DNA of 64,000 nucleotides, taken from Ignavibacteriota bacterium (GTDB lineage Bacteria > Bacteroidota > Ignavibacteria > SZUA-365). The notes under the pieces are model-generated. The model saw nothing but the letters and a program-made list of their open reading frames with translations, ran no database searches and was not told the origin of the DNA. The stretch is taken from assembly GCA_016218045.1 (NCBI GenBank), contig JACRFB010000063.1:1-64000 (forward strand), read 5' to 3'. Shown piece after piece: positions 9,131 through 20,073 of this stretch; positions within the stretch are counted from its first letter, which is position 1; every line of letters starts with the position of its first letter. Both the position numbers and the translations under genes were made by a program.

Positions 9131-12100
9131 ATGAAAGACTCTCGAATAAAACGCGACGAAGTCACCGATGTCATCGGGCTGTACGGCGTCAAACCGGGTT
9201 CGGGCCAGGCGATGGAGTTCCGTGATCTGATGCGGTATCGGATCACGAACATACTGCTCGTCTCGAGTCTCTACGATTATTACACGATTGTGGAGGACGG
9301 TCAGCTCTCCGAGGCGATCTTCAGCGAGTTTCTCGAACTCAATCTGCACTACGCCCCGCATCTCACGCGTGTCAATTCCGGCGAGGCCGCGCTGGCCGCG
9401 CTGCAGGCGCAGGAGTACGATCTTGTCATCACCATGCTGCGCCTCGGCGACATGGATCTGTCGTCGTTCTGCGAGGCCGTGCGCGCCACATATCCCGAAC
9501 TGCCTGTCGTGCTGCTCGCGTATCAGTCGCGCGAACTTCAGCTTTCGCTTGCACAGGAGAATCTCGCCTTGCTCGACAAGGTGTTCATCTGGATGGGCGA
9601 CCGCCGCATCTTTCTCGCCATCATCAAACTCATCGAGGATATGCGCAACGCGGCCATCGACTGCCTGCAGTTCGGCGTCCGCACCATTCTTCTGCTCGAG
9701 GATTCGCCCGCGTTTTACTCCTCCTATCTCCCGCTGATCTATACCGAGCTGATCAAGCAGGGACACTCGCTCATCGAGGAGGGGAAAAACTTTGCGGACC
9801 GCTACATGCGCCAGAAGGCGCGCCCGAAAATCCTTCACGCGGTGTCGTACGAGGAGGCCTGCGCCTATTACGAGAAATACCGCGGCACGCTGCTCGGTGT
9901 GATCACCGACATGCGCGTGCTGATGGAGGGGCGCGAGGCGGGCGACGCGGGGCTGCGCTTCGCGCGCATGGTGCTGCAGGACAATCCCGAGCTGCCCGTG
10001 CTTGTGCAGTCGTCGGAAACGCAGCACCTGCCCGAAATCGAGGCGGGCAATATCGCGTTTGTGAACAAGAACTCGCGCTCGCTGCTGCAGGAGGTCGGAG
10101 AATTCATCAAACAGAACTTCGGCTTCGGCGACTTTGTCTTCCAGCTTCCCGACGGCTCCGAGGTGGCCCGCGCGCGCAATCTGCGCGAGCTGCGCGACCG
10201 CCTGCGCGACGTGCCCGAGGAGGCCCTCATGCACCATGCCTCGCGGGATCACTTCTCGAACTGGTTGCTCGCGCGCACACACTTCACACTCGCGCGTCGT
10301 ATCAAGCCCGTGAAGATCAGCCACTTCGCGAGCGCTGCCGATCTGCGCGCCTACCTCATTGCCGAGGTGTCGCTGCAGATACAGGTCGATCAGCAGGGGG
10401 TCATCTCCGATTTTGCGCGCGGCGAATTCGACATCGATGCCGTGGTGTCGCGTATCGGCGGCGGTTCGCTCGGCGGCAAGGCACGCGGACTCGCCTTTGT
10501 CGACAGCGTGCTGAAAAAATATATGGAGCCGGACTATTTCCCGGGCGTGCACATCTCGATTCCGCGCACCATCGTGCTCGGCACCGATGTGTTCTCGCAG
10601 TTTGTCGCACAGAACGATCTGCTTCCACTCGCCTTCGAAAATGTGTCGGACGAGCAGGTGGTACGCGCGTTCCTGCATGCGGATCTGCCCCCGACGGTGC
10701 TGGGCGATCTGCGCGCCATCCTGCAAAAGGCCCGCTTCCCGCTGGCGGTGCGCTCGTCGTCGCTGCTCGAGGACGCGCTCTATCAGCCCTTTGCCGGCAT
10801 CTACGCGACGGTGATGATCCCGAACAGCAATCCCGACTTCGCCGTGCGCTTCCACAACCTGACGCAGGCGGTGAAATTTGTGTTTGCATCCACGTGGTTC
10901 CGCGGTGCAAAGAATTACATCGAGGCAACGGGCAACCGCATCGAGGAAGAAAAGATGGCCGTGATTGTGCAGGAGATGGTCGGCACAAAACACGACCGGT
11001 ATTTCTATCCGCACATCTCGGGCGTCGCGCGCTCGTTCAACTACTATCCCTTAGGCAAGGCGAAACAGAAGGACGGTGTGGTGAATCTCGCCCTTGGTCT
11101 CGGCAAGACCATTGTCGACAACGGTGTGAGTCTGCAGTTCTGCCCCGTGTATCCCACGGTGCATCCGCAGTTCGGCACCACGAAGGATCTGTTTCAGAAT
11201 TCGCAGACGATGTTCTGGGCGGTCGATCTGCGTTCGGATATCGTCCGAAAATATCCGACCGAGGACGAGTACATGGTGCGGCTCAACATTCAGGACGCCG
11301 AGCGGCACGGAGCGCTGACACATATCGCGTCCACGTATTCGGCCGAGAACGACTGCATGTACGAGGGTGTGTTCCGCAAGGGTCCGCGTGTCATCAACTT
11401 TGCGCCGCTGCTCAAGTCGCGCGTGATGCCGCTCACCGATGTGGTGCGTATGCTGGTGTCGATCTGCGAGACGGCGATGAACTGTCCGGTGGAGATGGAG
11501 TTTGCCGTGCGGCTCGGCGAAAAGGAGGCCATGCCCGCGCAGTTCAGTTTCCTGCAGGTGCGGCCGATGGTGAAGCAGGAGGGTGGTCCGGCAGTCGATC
11601 TGTCGTCGCTTGATCAGGGCGATGTGCTGCTGCGCACCACGCAGGCGCTGGGCAACGGCGTGCACACGGTGCGCGACGTGGTGTACGTCAAACCGGAGGT
11701 GTTCGACGCGATGCGCACGCGCGAGATGGTGAAGGAGATCGCCGCGTTGAACGCGCAGCTTGTGCGTGAACAGCGGCCGTACCTGCTCATCGGTCCGGGC
11801 CGCTGGGGTTCGTCCGATCCGTCGCTCGGCATACCGGTAAAATTCCCCGACATCTCCGGCGCGCGCGCGATCGTGGAGACCTCGCTGCCGAACATGATCA
11901 TCGATCCCTCGCAGGGTTCACACTTCTTCCAGAATCTCACGTCGTTCCACATCATGTATTTCACGCTGCGCCACTACACGGCGGGGCAGGAGATCGACTG
12001 GGCCTGGCTCGATGCCGCCGCCGCGGAAACGGAGGCGCGTTTCACGCGCCACGTGCGCCTCGACGACGACCTCCGCATTCTTGTGGACGGCCGCAGCGGC

Positions 12101-12133
12101 GAAGGTGTGGTGATGAAAAAGAGCCGCGGCTGA
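9131..12133 (+). CDS. Tandem receiver-like / PEP-pyruvate-binding domain protein
   Basis: A 1000-residue soluble protein. Two response-regulator receiver-like folds come first. The first (about 35-165) has ILLVSS and DLVITMLRLGD, where the usual phospho-Asp is Thr. The second (about 178-330) has ILLLEDSP and GVITDMRV and keeps acidic residues and an Asp. A dikinase-type ATP-grasp region follows: IGGGSLGGKARGLAF near 442, VRSSSLLED near 538, SFLQVRPM near 805. The C-terminal module has LLIGPGRWGSSDPS near 884 and GSHFFQNLTSF near 928. No phosphohistidine domain is visible, so classical PEP synthase activity is not supported. It is a close paralogue of 15004-18021 and shares the ATP-grasp and GPGRWGS parts with 1962-5141. 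A role as a signal-controlled nucleotide- or PEP-binding enzyme is inference. Confidence 0.88.
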   Translation: MKDSRIKRDEVTDVIGLYGVKPGSGQAMEFRDLMRYRITNILLVSSLYDYYTIVEDGQLSEAIFSEFLELNLHYAPHLTRVNSGEAALAALQAQEYDLVITMLRLGDMDLSSFCEAVRATYPELPVVLLAYQSRELQLSLAQENLALLDKVFIWMGDRRIFLAIIKLIEDMRNAAIDCLQFGVRTILLLEDSPAFYSSYLPLIYTELIKQGHSLIEEGKNFADRYMRQKARPKILHAVSYEEACAYYEKYRGTLLGVITDMRVLMEGREAGDAGLRFARMVLQDNPELPVLVQSSETQHLPEIEAGNIAFVNKNSRSLLQEVGEFIKQNFGFGDFVFQLPDGSEVARARNLRELRDRLRDVPEEALMHHASRDHFSNWLLARTHFTLARRIKPVKISHFASAADLRAYLIAEVSLQIQVDQQGVISDFARGEFDIDAVVSRIGGGSLGGKARGLAFVDSVLKKYMEPDYFPGVHISIPRTIVLGTDVFSQFVAQNDLLPLAFENVSDEQVVRAFLHADLPPTVLGDLRAILQKARFPLAVRSSSLLEDALYQPFAGIYATVMIPNSNPDFAVRFHNLTQAVKFVFASTWFRGAKNYIEATGNRIEEEKMAVIVQEMVGTKHDRYFYPHISGVARSFNYYPLGKAKQKDGVVNLALGLGKTIVDNGVSLQFCPVYPTVHPQFGTTKDLFQNSQTMFWAVDLRSDIVRKYPTEDEYMVRLNIQDAERHGALTHIASTYSAENDCMYEGVFRKGPRVINFAPLLKSRVMPLTDVVRMLVSICETAMNCPVEMEFAVRLGEKEAMPAQFSFLQVRPMVKQEGGPAVDLSSLDQGDVLLRTTQALGNGVHTVRDVVYVKPEVFDAMRTREMVKEIAALNAQLVREQRPYLLIGPGRWGSSDPSLGIPVKFPDISGARAIVETSLPNMIIDPSQGSHFFQNLTSFHIMYFTLRHYTAGQEIDWAWLDAAAAETEARFTRHVRLDDDLRILVDGRSGEGVVMKKSRG

Positions 12134-12203
12134 TCCACCGCGGGCGACCGTACAACACGTCGCTGCTCCATCGTCCGGGCGGCCTTCCCTCCGCTTCCAC
12201 TGT

Positions 12204-12234
12204 TTTGCAACGGAAGTGCCGGCATGTATTTTCC
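12204..12234 (+). promoter_or_regulatory. Candidate Bacteroidota-type promoter
   Basis: TTTG at 12204-12207, exactly 19 bp, then TATTTTCC at 12227-12234. This is a good match to TTTG-N19-TAnnTTTG. It lies 39 bp before the ATG of the glyoxalase-fold gene. Confidence 0.5.
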
Positions 12235-12273
12235 GGACGATTCCCCACATACTGAAATTCACAAGGAGGTCCC

Positions 12274-12645
12274 ATGCAGCTCGGCGCATTTTCCATCAGT
12301 CTCACAGTGAAAGACATACATGCCTCGGTCGCGTTCTACGAAAAATTCGGTTTTACATACAAGGGTGGCGACATCACGCAGAACTGGATCGTGCTGAAAA
12401 ACGGCGAACACGTGATCGGCCTGTTCCAGGGCATGTTCGACAAAAACATGCTCACATTTAATCCGGGCTGGGATCAGAGCGCGCAGCTCGTGCCCGGTTT
12501 CACCGATGTGCGCGAATTGCAGAAACGCCTCAAGGAGCAAGGTGTGCAGCTTGTGGTGGAGGCCGACGAGAGCACGACGGGTCCGGCCTACTTCGTCGTG
12601 CACGATCCCGACGGCAATCCCATCCTTGTGGACCAGCACGTCTGA
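12274..12645 (+). CDS. VOC (glyoxalase/bleomycin-resistance fold) family protein
   Basis: A 123-residue cytoplasmic protein. The paired beta-alpha-beta-beta-beta units of the vicinal oxygen chelate fold can be followed: FSISLTVKDIHASVAFYEKFGF at the start, and a second half ending PAYFVVHDPDGNPILVDQHV. A DPDGNP turn and a C-terminal acidic or His metal position are typical. A strong AAGGAGG ribosome site lies 6 bp before the ATG. The YciI-like gene follows after 11 bp, so the two are probably one transcript. The substrate is unknown. Confidence 0.88.
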   Translation: MQLGAFSISLTVKDIHASVAFYEKFGFTYKGGDITQNWIVLKNGEHVIGLFQGMFDKNMLTFNPGWDQSAQLVPGFTDVRELQKRLKEQGVQLVVEADESTTGPAYFVVHDPDGNPILVDQHV

Positions 12646-12656
12646 AAGGAGCGCAC

Positions 12657-13208
12657 ATGCACACTCTGCAGCAACTCGTGATTTTGGCCACGCGCACGGT
12701 GCCCCGGAACTCACTCAGGCGGTCGCACCTCGCCAAGCTCGGTGTGACACATCATCTCGTTAGACCTTTGCTCCTTTGCGTCTGGGTGGCCTGCACCGCA
12801 ACGGTTTGTGCGCAGACGTCCTCGACGGACTACGACAGCACACTCGCGAAACGCCTGGGCGCGGATGCGCGCGGCATGAAGAAGTACGTGTTTGTGCTGT
12901 TGAAGACCGGCCCCACGCCCGTGCCCAAGGGACCGGAACGCGACGAGATGTTCAAGGGCCATTTTGCGAACATGAACCGTCTCGCGGAGGCGGGTGTGCT
13001 GGTGCACGCCGGCCCGTTCGACGGCGTCGAAGGCTGGCGCGGCGCCTTCATCCTCAACGTGCCCGACATCGAAACCGCCAAGACCCACGTCGCCACCGAT
13101 CCCGTCATCATCAACGGCGAGATGATTGCGGAATACCACGTGCATTACGGCTCCGCCGCGCTGATGATCGTCAACGAGACGCATAAGCGGCTGGAGAAGC
13201 CGCATTGA
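12657..13208 (+). CDS. YciI-like domain protein with an N-terminal export signal
   Basis: A 183-residue protein. Residues about 75-170 resemble the YCII fold (YVFVLLKTGPTP near 78, GHFANMNRLAEAG near 100, VLVHAGPF near 112, and GAFILNVPDIETA). YciI proteins are normally about 100 residues and cytoplasmic. Here residues 1-53 hold a basic stretch and a hydrophobic run (LLLCVWVACTATVCA) followed by Q, which looks like a signal peptide. The AAAGGAG ribosome site sits correctly before the distal ATG, so the long N-terminus is probably real. A periplasmic location is inferred. It is likely co-transcribed with the preceding VOC gene. Confidence 0.78.
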   Translation: MHTLQQLVILATRTVPRNSLRRSHLAKLGVTHHLVRPLLLCVWVACTATVCAQTSSTDYDSTLAKRLGADARGMKKYVFVLLKTGPTPVPKGPERDEMFKGHFANMNRLAEAGVLVHAGPFDGVEGWRGAFILNVPDIETAKTHVATDPVIINGEMIAEYHVHYGSAALMIVNETHKRLEKPH

Positions 13209-13235
13209 ACGGAAGCGGTGTGGGAATGACGCGAC

Positions 13236-13325
13236 GTGGAAAGTAGCAAAGTGGAAAGTAGCAAAGCGGCGCGTGCCGACAGCCGCACATTCCACTTTCC
13301 TACCTTGCTACTTTGCTACCTTCCT
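13236..13325. repeat. Dispersed GTAGCAAAGTGGAAA inverted element
   Basis: GTGGAAAGTAGCAAAG occurs twice on the left, and its complement (CTTTCCTACC TTGCTACTTTG type) lies on the right, giving an imperfect hairpin. A related element lies at 20499-20606 and fragments occur at 6574-6627 and near 870-905. Confidence 0.8.
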
Positions 13326-13346
13326 CCATGTTCGCTGCTCGATAAA

Positions 13347-13376
13347 ACACAAGGCGCCCCGCGGGGCGCCTTGTGT
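13347..13376 (-). terminator. Perfect 15+15 bp palindrome, terminator of gdhA
   Basis: ACACAAGGCGCCCCG and its exact complement abut with no spacer. On the minus strand the hairpin is followed by a short T run (TTTTATC). It lies 29 bp past the gdhA stop codon and may also serve the plus-strand genes to its left. Confidence 0.8.
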
Positions 13377-13404
13377 GTAACAGCGTGTTGATGAGAGAAG
13401 GGGA

Positions 13405-14877
<1,473 letters not shown>

Positions 14878-14886
14878 TTAGGGGTA

Positions 14887-14919
14887 TTTGTGTCGCTGCG
14901 CGGGCGAAGCGTAAATTGC
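14887..14919 (+). promoter_or_regulatory. Candidate Bacteroidota-type promoter of the third PEP-binding gene
   Basis: TTTG at 14887-14890, 21 bp, then TAAATTGC at 14912-14919. It lies in the 255-bp divergent gap, 84 bp before the chosen start. Confidence 0.3.
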
Positions 14920-15003
14920 GGCACAACCACGCGCCTCCGCGCATTTCCTCCCGACGATATTCCCGCGCACGACGGCCACGGCCGGCAGGCACAGGGCGAC
15001 ACC

Positions 15004-18000
15004 ATGAAACGCGAACTGCTCAAACGCGACGAACTCAAGGATGTGATCCTCGATGCGGGCATCCCCTCGCATTTCGTCGATACACACGAACTGGACTTCA
15101 AGGATCTGATGCGCGTGCGCATCAACAACATCCTGCTTGTCTCCAGCCGCTACGATTTTTACACGCTCGTCGACGACGGCCAGCTCACCGAGGCCATCAT
15201 CAGCGAGTACCTCGATCTCAACCTGCATTACGCGCCGCTCATCACGCGCGTGTATTCGGGCGAGGCGGCGCTCGACGCGCTGCGCAGGCAGCCCTTCGAC
15301 CTCGTGATCACGATGCAGCGCCTCGGCGACATGCGGCTGCGCACCTTCTGCGTCGAGGCGCGCAAGATCGCGCCAGATCTGACCCTCGTGCTGCTCGCGT
15401 ATCAGTCGCGCGAATTCCAGATGCTGCTCGAGCGCGACAACCTCTCGCTCTTCGACCGCACCTTCATCTGGTCGGGCGACCGCAAGCTCTTCCTCGCGCT
15501 GATCAAGGTGTTCGAGGATCTCGAGAACGCGCCCATCGACTGCCTCGACTTCGGCGTCCGGGCCATGATCCTTGTCGAGGACTCGCCGATGTTTTATTCC
15601 TCGTACATGCCGCTGATCTACACCGAAATGATACAGCAGGGACAGAACCTTATCGAGGAGGGCAAGAACTTCGCCGACAAGCTGCTGCGGCAGCGCGCGC
15701 GCCCGAAAATCCTGCATGCGACCACCTACGAGGAGGCGTGGGACTTCTTCAAAAAATACCGCGGCGTGCTGCTGGGCATCGTCACCGACCTGAAGTTCCG
15801 CATCGGCGATGAACTGAAGGAGAACGCGGGCCTCACCTTCATCGAACGCGTGCGCGCCGAGATGAAGGATCTGCCGATACTTGTGCAGTCGGCGCAGGTC
15901 GAGCTGCAGGAAAGCGTCGAGGCGCAGAACTGCACCTTCGTCGACAAGTACAGCCGCACGCTGCTGCAGGAGGTGCGGGAGTTCATGAAACAGAACTTCG
16001 GTTTCGGGGAGTTCATCTTCCGCCTGCCCGACGGCACCGAGGTCGAGCGCGCGCGCAACATCCGCGAACTGCGCCGCAAGCTGCGCGAGGTGCCCGATTC
16101 CTGCCTGCTGTATCACGCCTCGAACAATCACTTCTCGAACTGGCTCATGGCGCGCACTCGCTTCCAGCTCGCCGAGATGCTGAAGCCGATCAAGATCACG
16201 CAGTTCGCCGATCCCGAGGAACTGCGCGCCTACATGATCGATCAGATCGACCAGCTCGTGATCCACGACAACCGCGGTATCATCTCCGATTTCTCGCGCG
16301 ACGAGTACGATCCGCACGCGAAGTTCCAGCGCATCGGCGGCGGATCGCTGGGCGGCAAGGCCCGCGGCCTCGCCTTCATCGACACGATCTTTAAAACCTA
16401 TCTCAAACCCGAGTACTTCCCGCGCGTGCGCATCGCGATTCCGAAAACATACGTGATATGCACCGACGTGTTCACCGAGTTCATGGAGATGAACGGGCTG
16501 CTGCCCATCGCGGTGCAGAATATTTCGGACGAGGAAATCGTCGATCATTTCCTGCATGCAAAATTTCCACGCGAGATCGAGGAGGATCTGCGCCTCATCA
16601 TCAGCGCCAACCACTATCCGCTTGCGGTGCGCTCGTCGTCGCTGCTCGAGGACACGCTGTACCAGCCCTTCGCGGGAATCTATTCCACGTTGATGCTGCC
16701 CAACAGCAACCGCAATCCCGAGGTGCGCTATCAGCGCCTCGTGCAGGCCATCAAGTTCGTCTTCGCCTCCACCTACTTCCGCGGCGCGAAAAACTATATC
16801 GAGGCCACGGGCCACCGCATGGAGGAGGAGAAGATGGCCGTGGTGATACAGCAGATCACCGGCAAACGCTACGACCACTTTTTCTACCCGCACTTCTCGG
16901 GTGTGGCCCGCTCGTACAACTACTACCCGTTCGGCGACGCGAAACAGGACGACGGCATCGTGAACCTCGCCGTCGGTCTCGGCAAGACCATCGTCGACGG
17001 GGGATTGAGCGTCACCTACTGCCCCGAGTATCCCGCGGTGCTGCCGCAGTTCATGTCGCAGAAGGACTACTTCAACAACTCGCAGCGCCGTTTCTATGCG
17101 CTGGATCTCGGCGGCGATATCGTCATGCGCCATCCTGTGGAGGACCAGAACCTCGTCTCTGTCGACATCAAGGTGGCCGAGCGGCACAACTCGCTGCGTT
17201 TCCTCGCCTCGACGTATGATTTCCAGAACGACGCGCTGTACGAGGGCACCTTCCGCACCGGACACCGCGTGATCAACTTCGCGCCGCTGCTGCAGTCCGA
17301 CATCGTGCCCGTCAACAAAGTTGTGCGCCTGCTGCTGCGACTCTGCGAGACGGCGATGAACTGTCCGGTGGAGATAGAATTCGCGGGCACGCTCGACGAC
17401 GAGAGCGGCCTGCCTGCGGACTTCAGCTTCCTGCAGGTGCGGCCCATGGTCAAGGAGGAAGGATTCTTCGAGACGGAAGCGCGCGCGGTGGATGCCGCGG
17501 ACCTGCTTCTGCAGAGCGACAAGGCCCTCGGCAACGGCGTGTCGCGGCTCAGCGACATCGTGTTCGTGAAACCCGATGTGTTCGATCACGCGAAGACCCG
17601 CGACATGGCCGTCGAGATCGACGCCATGAACCGCGCGCTCACCGACGAAGGCCGGCAGTATCTGCTCATCGGACCCGGCCGCTGGGGCTCCAGCGATCCC
17701 TGGCTCGGCATTCCCGTCAAGTTCACCAACATCTCCTCGGCGCGCGCCATCGTCGAGAATTCCCTGCCGAACATGATTCCGGATCCCTCGCAGGGCTCGC
17801 ATTTCTTTCAGAATCTCACGTCCTTCCGCATCGCGTACTTCACACTTCGGCATTACAAGGAATCGGATGTGATAGACTGGGACTGGCTCAACGGACTCGA
17901 GACCGTCGCGGAATCGACCTTCGTCAAACACGTGCGCGCCCCGCGCGACCTCGAGGTGCGCGTGAACGGGCAGACGGGGAAGGGTGTGATCGTCAAATAC

Positions 18001-18021
18001 GCGGACGTCCCCGGCGAATAA
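15004..18021 (+). CDS. Tandem receiver-like / PEP-pyruvate-binding domain protein (paralogue)
   Basis: A 1005-residue protein, collinear with 9131-12133 over its whole length. Receiver-like domain 1 has ILLVSSRYDFY and DLVITMQRLGD (Thr at the phospho-Asp site). Domain 2 has ILVEDSPMFYSSY and GIVTDLKFR, with the Asp retained. The ATP-grasp region shows IGGGSLGGKARGLAF near 443, VRSSSLLED near 543 and SFLQVRPM near 807. The C-terminus has LLIGPGRWGSSDPW near 890 and GSHFFQNLTSF. No swivelling phosphohistidine domain is seen. The ATG giving MKRELLKRDELKD is chosen because it aligns with MKDSRIKRDEVTD of the paralogue; an upstream extension of 49 codons is unlikely. The ribosome site is weak. Function is inferred only as a nucleotide- or PEP-dependent regulator or enzyme linked to the adjacent gdhA. 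Confidence 0.87.
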   Translation: MKRELLKRDELKDVILDAGIPSHFVDTHELDFKDLMRVRINNILLVSSRYDFYTLVDDGQLTEAIISEYLDLNLHYAPLITRVYSGEAALDALRRQPFDLVITMQRLGDMRLRTFCVEARKIAPDLTLVLLAYQSREFQMLLERDNLSLFDRTFIWSGDRKLFLALIKVFEDLENAPIDCLDFGVRAMILVEDSPMFYSSYMPLIYTEMIQQGQNLIEEGKNFADKLLRQRARPKILHATTYEEAWDFFKKYRGVLLGIVTDLKFRIGDELKENAGLTFIERVRAEMKDLPILVQSAQVELQESVEAQNCTFVDKYSRTLLQEVREFMKQNFGFGEFIFRLPDGTEVERARNIRELRRKLREVPDSCLLYHASNNHFSNWLMARTRFQLAEMLKPIKITQFADPEELRAYMIDQIDQLVIHDNRGIISDFSRDEYDPHAKFQRIGGGSLGGKARGLAFIDTIFKTYLKPEYFPRVRIAIPKTYVICTDVFTEFMEMNGLLPIAVQNISDEEIVDHFLHAKFPREIEEDLRLIISANHYPLAVRSSSLLEDTLYQPFAGIYSTLMLPNSNRNPEVRYQRLVQAIKFVFASTYFRGAKNYIEATGHRMEEEKMAVVIQQITGKRYDHFFYPHFSGVARSYNYYPFGDAKQDDGIVNLAVGLGKTIVDGGLSVTYCPEYPAVLPQFMSQKDYFNNSQRRFYALDLGGDIVMRHPVEDQNLVSVDIKVAERHNSLRFLASTYDFQNDALYEGTFRTGHRVINFAPLLQSDIVPVNKVVRLLLRLCETAMNCPVEIEFAGTLDDESGLPADFSFLQVRPMVKEEGFFETEARAVDAADLLLQSDKALGNGVSRLSDIVFVKPDVFDHAKTRDMAVEIDAMNRALTDEGRQYLLIGPGRWGSSDPWLGIPVKFTNISSARAIVENSLPNMIPDPSQGSHFFQNLTSFRIAYFTLRHYKESDVIDWDWLNGLETVAESTFVKHVRAPRDLEVRVNGQTGKGVIVKYADVPGE

Positions 18022-18042
18022 AGACACAGTGGTCCGAAAATA

Positions 18043-18069
18043 AAAAGGCCGCTCGACGAGCGGCCTTTT
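18043..18069. terminator. Bidirectional terminator between convergent genes
   Basis: A 13-bp perfect stem, AAAAGGCCGCTCG with its complement around a single A, with T tracts on both strands. It separates the PEP-binding gene from the convergent lipoprotein gene. Confidence 0.88.
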
Positions 18070-18089
18070 CCATGTTCTTCAGCGAGCGG

Positions 18090-19829
18090 TCAGGGCGCCA
18101 GGAACACTTCCTTGATGATCGTGTTGCATTCCACGAAGCGGACCTCGTACTGCTTAGTCGTGTATCCGTTCTTGCTGACACGCACCACGTACGTCATCGG
18201 CGCGCGTAGGCCCTGCTTGATGTAGGTGCCTTCCGACGCCGTGTAGCCCGAGTACAACCAGGCGCTGCTTGTGCCGATTTCCACCAACGCGTCGTTGAGC
18301 CACGTGTTTGTGGTGGAATCCTTCACACGCACCTTCAACGTCGCGTTGTCGCAACTGTCGACCGACTGCTGCAGCAGTCCGAGCGTATGTGAGTACTGCT
18401 CGTTGCAGCCGATGCGGAAACCGAACTCGCGCGACTTGTAGCCCGTCTTGATGATGGAGATCTGGTACTCACCCTCGCAACGGTTCGTGAAGAGCACCTG
18501 GCCCGCGCCGCGATTGTCTCCGCCGGTGCTCTGCGTGGCGACAAGCGAGCTGCCCTTCCAGAGCTTCACGGTGGCGCCGTTCAACGCAGCGCGTGTGGTG
18601 GAGTCGATAATCGTGAAGTTGATCGAACCCTGGCAGCAACTGTCGTTGCTTCCGGAGGACTGCAGGCGGGGATCGTCGGTCTTGGTTTCGTTGCATCCGA
18701 CCGCGATCTCGTATTCCTTCACGAGGAAGCCCTCTTTCTGTATGCGCACCGCGTAGGTGCCGGGGCAGAGGCCGTCGAAACTTGTGCCGGCCTGGGTCGT
18801 CGTCTGCGGACCGTACGTGGTGCCGCCCTTGCTCAGCTTCACCGACGCGCCGACGAGCACGCTGTTGTTGGCCTGACTCATCGGAATGATGGTGAGCACG
18901 GAATGGCAGCACGAGTCGCCCGCGGCGGCCGTGAGTGAGCGATCAACCTGTTTGATCTCGCTGCAGCCCATGACCACGTCGAACTCCTGCACCTGATAGC
19001 CGTCCTTGGCGATGCGCACCCAGTACGTGCCCGGGCACATCTCATAAAACACCGCGCCGCTGTCGGTGGATGATTTGTAGCGCGCGTCGCCGCCCTGTTT
19101 CTGCACCTTGATGGACGCGCCGATCAGGATGGCGTTGTTGGCCGCGCTGCGCGCGATCACCGTCAGCACGCCGCGGCAGCAGGAATCTTCACCACCCGTG
19201 GTGGTCGCTTCCATGCGGATGTCCATGCTTGTGCTGTCGCAGAACTGTATCGTGGCGTTCCGCTCGACGACGCGGTATCCCGTCTTCGCGATGCGGAGCG
19301 AGTAGCTGCCCGCGATGAGGTAATTGAATTCGAGGTATCCTGTCGCGTCGGTGGTGGTGGTGCTGACGAGCACGCCGTTGCGCTTCAGGCGCACTTCGGC
19401 GCCGCTCAGCGCGGCGAGTGTTGTGATATCGCGGATGGTGAGCTTCAGACTGCCGCAGGCGCTGTCGACGTGAGTCATCAGCAGCACGGCGCCTCCTCCT
19501 CCGCTGACGGACTGCAGCGGCGCGACATACGACTTGAAGTCGCCATGTGACACGCGGACAATCAGGCCCGATTTGTCGGTGGGCAGGGTCGAGAGTGTAA
19601 AGATGCCGAAGTCGTCGCTGGTGTCGACGGCGACCAACGCGTTCGCCGAGGTCACGGCGGTCACGATGGCGTTCGGCACGCCGTATCCCTGTTCATCCTT
19701 CGCGATGCCCGTGATGGTGTCGCCCAGTGCGGGTGCCGTGCCCGGTTCGTCCTTGCACGACGAAAGAAGCAACACAAGGGCAAACGAGCCGATGACGAGC
19801 GGGAGAAAACGCTGTGTCGCGATGCGCAT
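18090..19829 (-). CDS. Lipoprotein with six carboxypeptidase-regulatory-like repeats carrying Cys pairs
   Basis: A 579-residue lipoprotein: the lipobox VLLLSSCKD ends the signal peptide. The rest is a string of beta-sandwich repeats of about 90-100 residues in the carboxypeptidase-regulatory-like style. Each has a GASVKL/GAEVRL strand, a GTYxVRIxKxGY-type strand and a closing strand with a Cys. The last five repeats open with DSACGSL, DSCCRGV, DSCCHSV, DSCCQGS and DSCDNAT. Paired cysteines at fixed positions suggest a disulfide or metal site per repeat. An AAAGGAG site precedes the chosen ATG. Probably a surface or periplasmic structural or adhesive protein; the function is unknown. Confidence 0.82.
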   Translation of the reverse strand: MRIATQRFLPLVIGSFALVLLLSSCKDEPGTAPALGDTITGIAKDEQGYGVPNAIVTAVTSANALVAVDTSDDFGIFTLSTLPTDKSGLIVRVSHGDFKSYVAPLQSVSGGGGAVLLMTHVDSACGSLKLTIRDITTLAALSGAEVRLKRNGVLVSTTTTDATGYLEFNYLIAGSYSLRIAKTGYRVVERNATIQFCDSTSMDIRMEATTTGGEDSCCRGVLTVIARSAANNAILIGASIKVQKQGGDARYKSSTDSGAVFYEMCPGTYWVRIAKDGYQVQEFDVVMGCSEIKQVDRSLTAAAGDSCCHSVLTIIPMSQANNSVLVGASVKLSKGGTTYGPQTTTQAGTSFDGLCPGTYAVRIQKEGFLVKEYEIAVGCNETKTDDPRLQSSGSNDSCCQGSINFTIIDSTTRAALNGATVKLWKGSSLVATQSTGGDNRGAGQVLFTNRCEGEYQISIIKTGYKSREFGFRIGCNEQYSHTLGLLQQSVDSCDNATLKVRVKDSTTNTWLNDALVEIGTSSAWLYSGYTASEGTYIKQGLRAPMTYVVRVSKNGYTTKQYEVRFVECNTIIKEVFLAP

Positions 19830-20073
19830 CAGTGGAACTCCTTTAATGGTATGGAGATATCGTTTGGGAGGTGCTGCGCGGATCGGACACGGCGCGTGTG
19901 TTGCGGATCCGATCAAACTTACAAAAAAAGATATGAAACAGGAAAATATCCGGTCGTGGGAGACCGGATCCGATCCGTCAAATAACAGACAATCGGCATC
20001 CCCAAATCCTGACAAAACGGACCGGATTTCTTTCAGGAGTGTGTATATTCGCAAAGAACTTAGACGGACGCGC

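Noticed and set aside
14878-18027. A 1049-codon open frame antisense to the third PEP-binding gene, and similar long antisense frames at 2061-4262, 9047-11014 and 40662-43121
   Set aside because: They mirror strongly GC-biased third codon positions of the sense genes, have no domains, and the sense proteins carry clear family motifs.
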